From Streptomyces sclerotialus (GTDB lineage Bacteria; Actinomycetota; Actinomycetes; Streptomycetales; Streptomycetaceae), in assembly GCA_000719105.1 (NCBI GenBank), contig JODX01000011.1, positions 1 through 64,000 of the forward strand: a DNA stretch of 64,000 bases, written 5' to 3'. Below are positions 62,356 to 64,000 of the stretch, piece after piece. How positions within the stretch are numbered: position 1 is the stretch's first letter; every line of letters starts with the position of its first letter. Both the position numbers and the translations under genes were made by a program. The notes beneath the pieces are model-generated. The model did not search any database and had not been told where the DNA came from. It worked only from the letters and a program-made list of their open reading frames with translations.

Positions 62356-62706
62356 ATGTCTCACCTGCTCGACTCCGTCGACTCCGCGTCGCTGCGCGAC
62401 GACGTCCCGGCCTTCCGCCCGGGTGACACCGTCAACGTCCACGTCCGCGTCATCGAGGGCAACCGCTCCCGTGTGCAGCAGTTCAAGGGCGTCGTGATCC
62501 GCCGCCAGGGCGCCGGTGTCCGCGAGACCTTCACGGTCCGCAAGGTCTCCTTCTCCGTGGGCGTCGAGCGCACCTTCCCGGTGCACACGCCGATCGTCGA
62601 GAAGATCGAGCTCGTCACCCGCGGTGACGTGCGTCGCGCCAAGCTGTACTACCTGCGTGAGCTGCGCGGCAAGGCGGCGAAGATCAAGGAGAAGCGCGAG
62701 AGCTGA
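62356..62706 (+). CDS. rplS: 50S ribosomal protein L19
   Basis: The 116-residue L19 contains [20 protein letters not shown] (split: [20 protein letters not shown]), [19 protein letters not shown] and [17 protein letters not shown]. The ATG at 62356 fits the family; a GTG at 62329 would add nine residues. A small hairpin (CTGAGCG/CGCTCAG, 62703-62718) lies at its stop. Confidence 0.96.
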   Translation: MSHLLDSVDSASLRDDVPAFRPGDTVNVHVRVIEGNRSRVQQFKGVVIRRQGAGVRETFTVRKVSFSVGVERTFPVHTPIVEKIELVTRGDVRRAKLYYLRELRGKAAKIKEKRES

Positions 62707-62751
62707 GCGCACGCTCAGGTGTTCGCCGGGGCCGGATAGCATTCGGCTCCG

Positions 62752-63594
62752 ATGGACACCGAAGCACAGCACGTGGAGCGCGACCGCTCCTTCCGCACCC
62801 CTGAGGCCGAGGGCGGCCCGGAGCACTCCGGGCGCACCGAGGCCGGTTCCGAGGACGACTCGGACACCGCCGGGACCACCTCGGAGGGCTCCGAGAGCGA
62901 CCCGGACGGTTCCGGGAAGGTCTCCGGACAGCCCGAGGAGACCTCGGGACCAGGGGCGGCGGAGGGACGGTCGCGTTTCTCGTTGGCGGGCCGGGTCGCC
63001 GACTGGGTCCCGGGCGGGCGGATCACCCTGACCGGGCTGGTATGCCTGCTGTTCCTCCTGCTGCTCAGCACCTTCGTGCTGCAGCCGTTCCAGATTCCCA
63101 GCGGCTCCATGGAGAGCGGATTGAGGATCGGGGACCGCGTGCTCGTAAATAAGTTGGCGTACCGTTTCGGTTCCGAGCCGCAGCGTGGGGACGTCGTCGT
63201 GTTCGACGGCACCGGCCGCTTCGGGGACGCCGACTACGTCAAGCGCGTCGTCGGGGTGGGGGGAGACCGTGTGGTCTGCTGCGACAGGGAGGGGAGGCTC
63301 GAGGTGAACGGCCGGTCGGTCGACGAGTCGGCGTTTCTGCATCCGGGGGACAGCGCGTCCGAGGTGCCCTTCGACGTGGTCGTGCCCGACGGGACCCTGT
63401 TCGTCCTCGGCGACCACCGCAGCGCCTCCAGCGATTCCCGCGACCATCTGGGGTCGCCGGGCGGCGGAATGATCCCGGTGGATCGGGTCATCGGCCGTGC
63501 CGACTGGATCGCCTGGCCCGTCGGCCACTGGACCCGGCTGGACCGCCCCGACGCCTACGCGCGCGTGCCCGCCGCGGACGGTGCCCATGGGTAA
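62752..63594 (+). CDS. sipW: Type I signal peptidase (first of the tandem sip genes)
   Basis: The protein has 280 residues. An acidic Ser/Gly-rich cytoplasmic N-terminus (about 85 residues) precedes a membrane helix (about 98-118), the catalytic serine in IPSGSMESGLRIGDRVLV, the catalytic lysine in YVKRVVGVGGDRV, and GDHRSASSDSRDH. It removes signal peptides from Sec/Tat exports. It starts 45 bp after rplS and overlaps the next sip gene by eight bases. The symbol rests on its first position in the Streptomyces sipWXYZ cluster. Confidence 0.9.
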   Translation: MDTEAQHVERDRSFRTPEAEGGPEHSGRTEAGSEDDSDTAGTTSEGSESDPDGSGKVSGQPEETSGPGAAEGRSRFSLAGRVADWVPGGRITLTGLVCLLFLLLLSTFVLQPFQIPSGSMESGLRIGDRVLVNKLAYRFGSEPQRGDVVVFDGTGRFGDADYVKRVVGVGGDRVVCCDREGRLEVNGRSVDESAFLHPGDSASEVPFDVVVPDGTLFVLGDHRSASSDSRDHLGSPGGGMIPVDRVIGRADWIAWPVGHWTRLDRPDAYARVPAADGAHG

Positions 63595-64000
63595 CCGCGG
63601 GAAGCCGCGCGGGGGCGGGAGCGGCCCCGCGGACAACCTGCTGCCCACCGGCTCCCGGCGGGCCGGCGGCGCCGCCCGGCCGAGCCGCGTCGAACGGCGC
63701 AAGCTGGCCCGCAAGATCAAACGGCGCCGGCGCCGCTCCGCCCTCAAGGAGATCCCGCTCCTCGTGGGTGTCGCCGTCGTCATAGCCCTGGTCCTGAAGA
63801 CGTTCCTCGTCCAGGCCTTCGTGATCCCGTCGGGCTCGATGGAGAACACGATCCAGATCGGCGACCGGGTCCTGGTCGACAAGCTCACCCCGTGGTTCGG
63901 GTCCGAGCCACAGCGCGGGGACGTCGTCGTGTTCAAGGACCCCGGCGGCTGGCTGGAGGGCGACCAGACGACGGTCCAGCAGGACGACCCCGTCGTGGTC
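63587..64000 (+). CDS. sipX: Type I signal peptidase (second of the tandem, truncated by window end)
   Basis: The first 138 codons are seen. A basic N-terminus (RRKLARKIKRRRRRSALK) precedes a membrane helix (IPLLVGVAVVIALVLKTFL), the catalytic serine in IPSGSMENTIQIGDRVLV, and the EPQRGDVVVFKDPGGW segment. It is clearly related to, but distinct from, the upstream copy. The symbol rests on position; the lysine motif lies outside the window. Confidence 0.88.
   Translation, partial: MGNRGKPRGGGSGPADNLLPTGSRRAGGAARPSRVERRKLARKIKRRRRRSALKEIPLLVGVAVVIALVLKTFLVQAFVIPSGSMENTIQIGDRVLVDKLTPWFGSEPQRGDVVVFKDPGGWLEGDQTTVQQDDPVVV

Noticed and set aside
62752..64000. Tandem signal peptidases as recent duplication
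   Set aside because: The two copies are quite divergent and clusters of several sip genes are known in Streptomyces.

Overview
The window is a chromosomal core segment of a Streptomyces. Third codon positions are almost all G or C, GTG starts are frequent, Streptomyces-specific genes are present (nsdA, ndgR, hupS-type HU, a conservon, glcP, sepIVA), and the gene order is the one I recall for the S. coelicolor chromosome from conservon 1 through gltX, ndgR-leuCD, hupS, gpsA-ddl, thiL, rpmB, recG, coaD, rnc, mutM, smc, ftsY, nsdA, amtB-glnK-glnD, ffh, rpsP-rimM-trmD-rplS to the sip signal peptidases. No species was determined and no database was searched.

Layout. 1-5134 (minus): conservon cvnA-B-C-D, a membrane sensor-kinase-like protein with its roadblock, DUF742 and Ras-like GTPase partners; cvnC carries an apparent frameshift in a 7-G run and cvnD runs off the edge. 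5750-10122: a small unknown protein, an FAH-family hydrolase overlapping gltX, a DUF4241 protein and a HAD phosphatase. 10216-10699: five tRNAs (Gln, Glu, Glu, Gln, Glu). 10883-13856: the IclR regulator ndgR divergent from leuCD. 14157-19575: a small conserved protein, HU with a lysine-rich tail, cofC (coenzyme F420), an acyltransferase with gpsA (phospholipid synthesis), and D-Ala-D-Ala ligase. 19645-25315: a DUF3515 lipoprotein, a stand-alone Lrp ligand-binding domain, thiL-thiD, a decayed regulator/monooxygenase remnant, rpmB and a FakA/YloV-type protein. 25399-30254 (minus): a two-gene unit of a large TPR protein and an HSP90-family chaperone.

30421-33648: recG interrupted exactly in its Walker A motif by a 339-residue intein. 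The intein has the Trp-Cys-Thr signature and the non-nucleophilic first residue of class 3 inteins, carries a LAGLIDADG homing endonuclease, and is much less GC-rich than its host gene. This is the most striking object in the window.

33771-48408: rsmD-coaD, sepIVA, yceD-rpmF-rnc-mutM, an HxlR regulator, a CAP-domain exported protein, acyP, a small coiled-coil protein, smc, glucose permease glcP and ftsY. 48516-57517: a primase/polymerase-like protein without visible catalytic acids, nsdA, the nitrogen operon amtB-glnK-glnD preceded by a GlnR-box-like site, and ffh. 57674-64000: a methyltransferase, a SprT-like HEAVH protein, the rpsP-KH-rimM-trmD-rplS ribosome and tRNA maturation cluster, and two tandem type I signal peptidases, the second cut by the window end.

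The genes mostly serve housekeeping: translation and ribosome assembly (gltX, tRNAs, rpmB, rpmF, rpsP, rimM, trmD, rplS, rsmD, rnc), protein targeting and export (ftsY, ffh, sip genes), chromosome organisation and repair (smc, hupS, recG, mutM), nitrogen and leucine control (glnK/glnD/amtB, ndgR/leuCD), cell-wall and lipid precursors (ddl, gpsA, acyltransferase), plus developmental regulators (nsdA, rnc/absB, conservon). Strong GC-rich hairpins end most transcription units.
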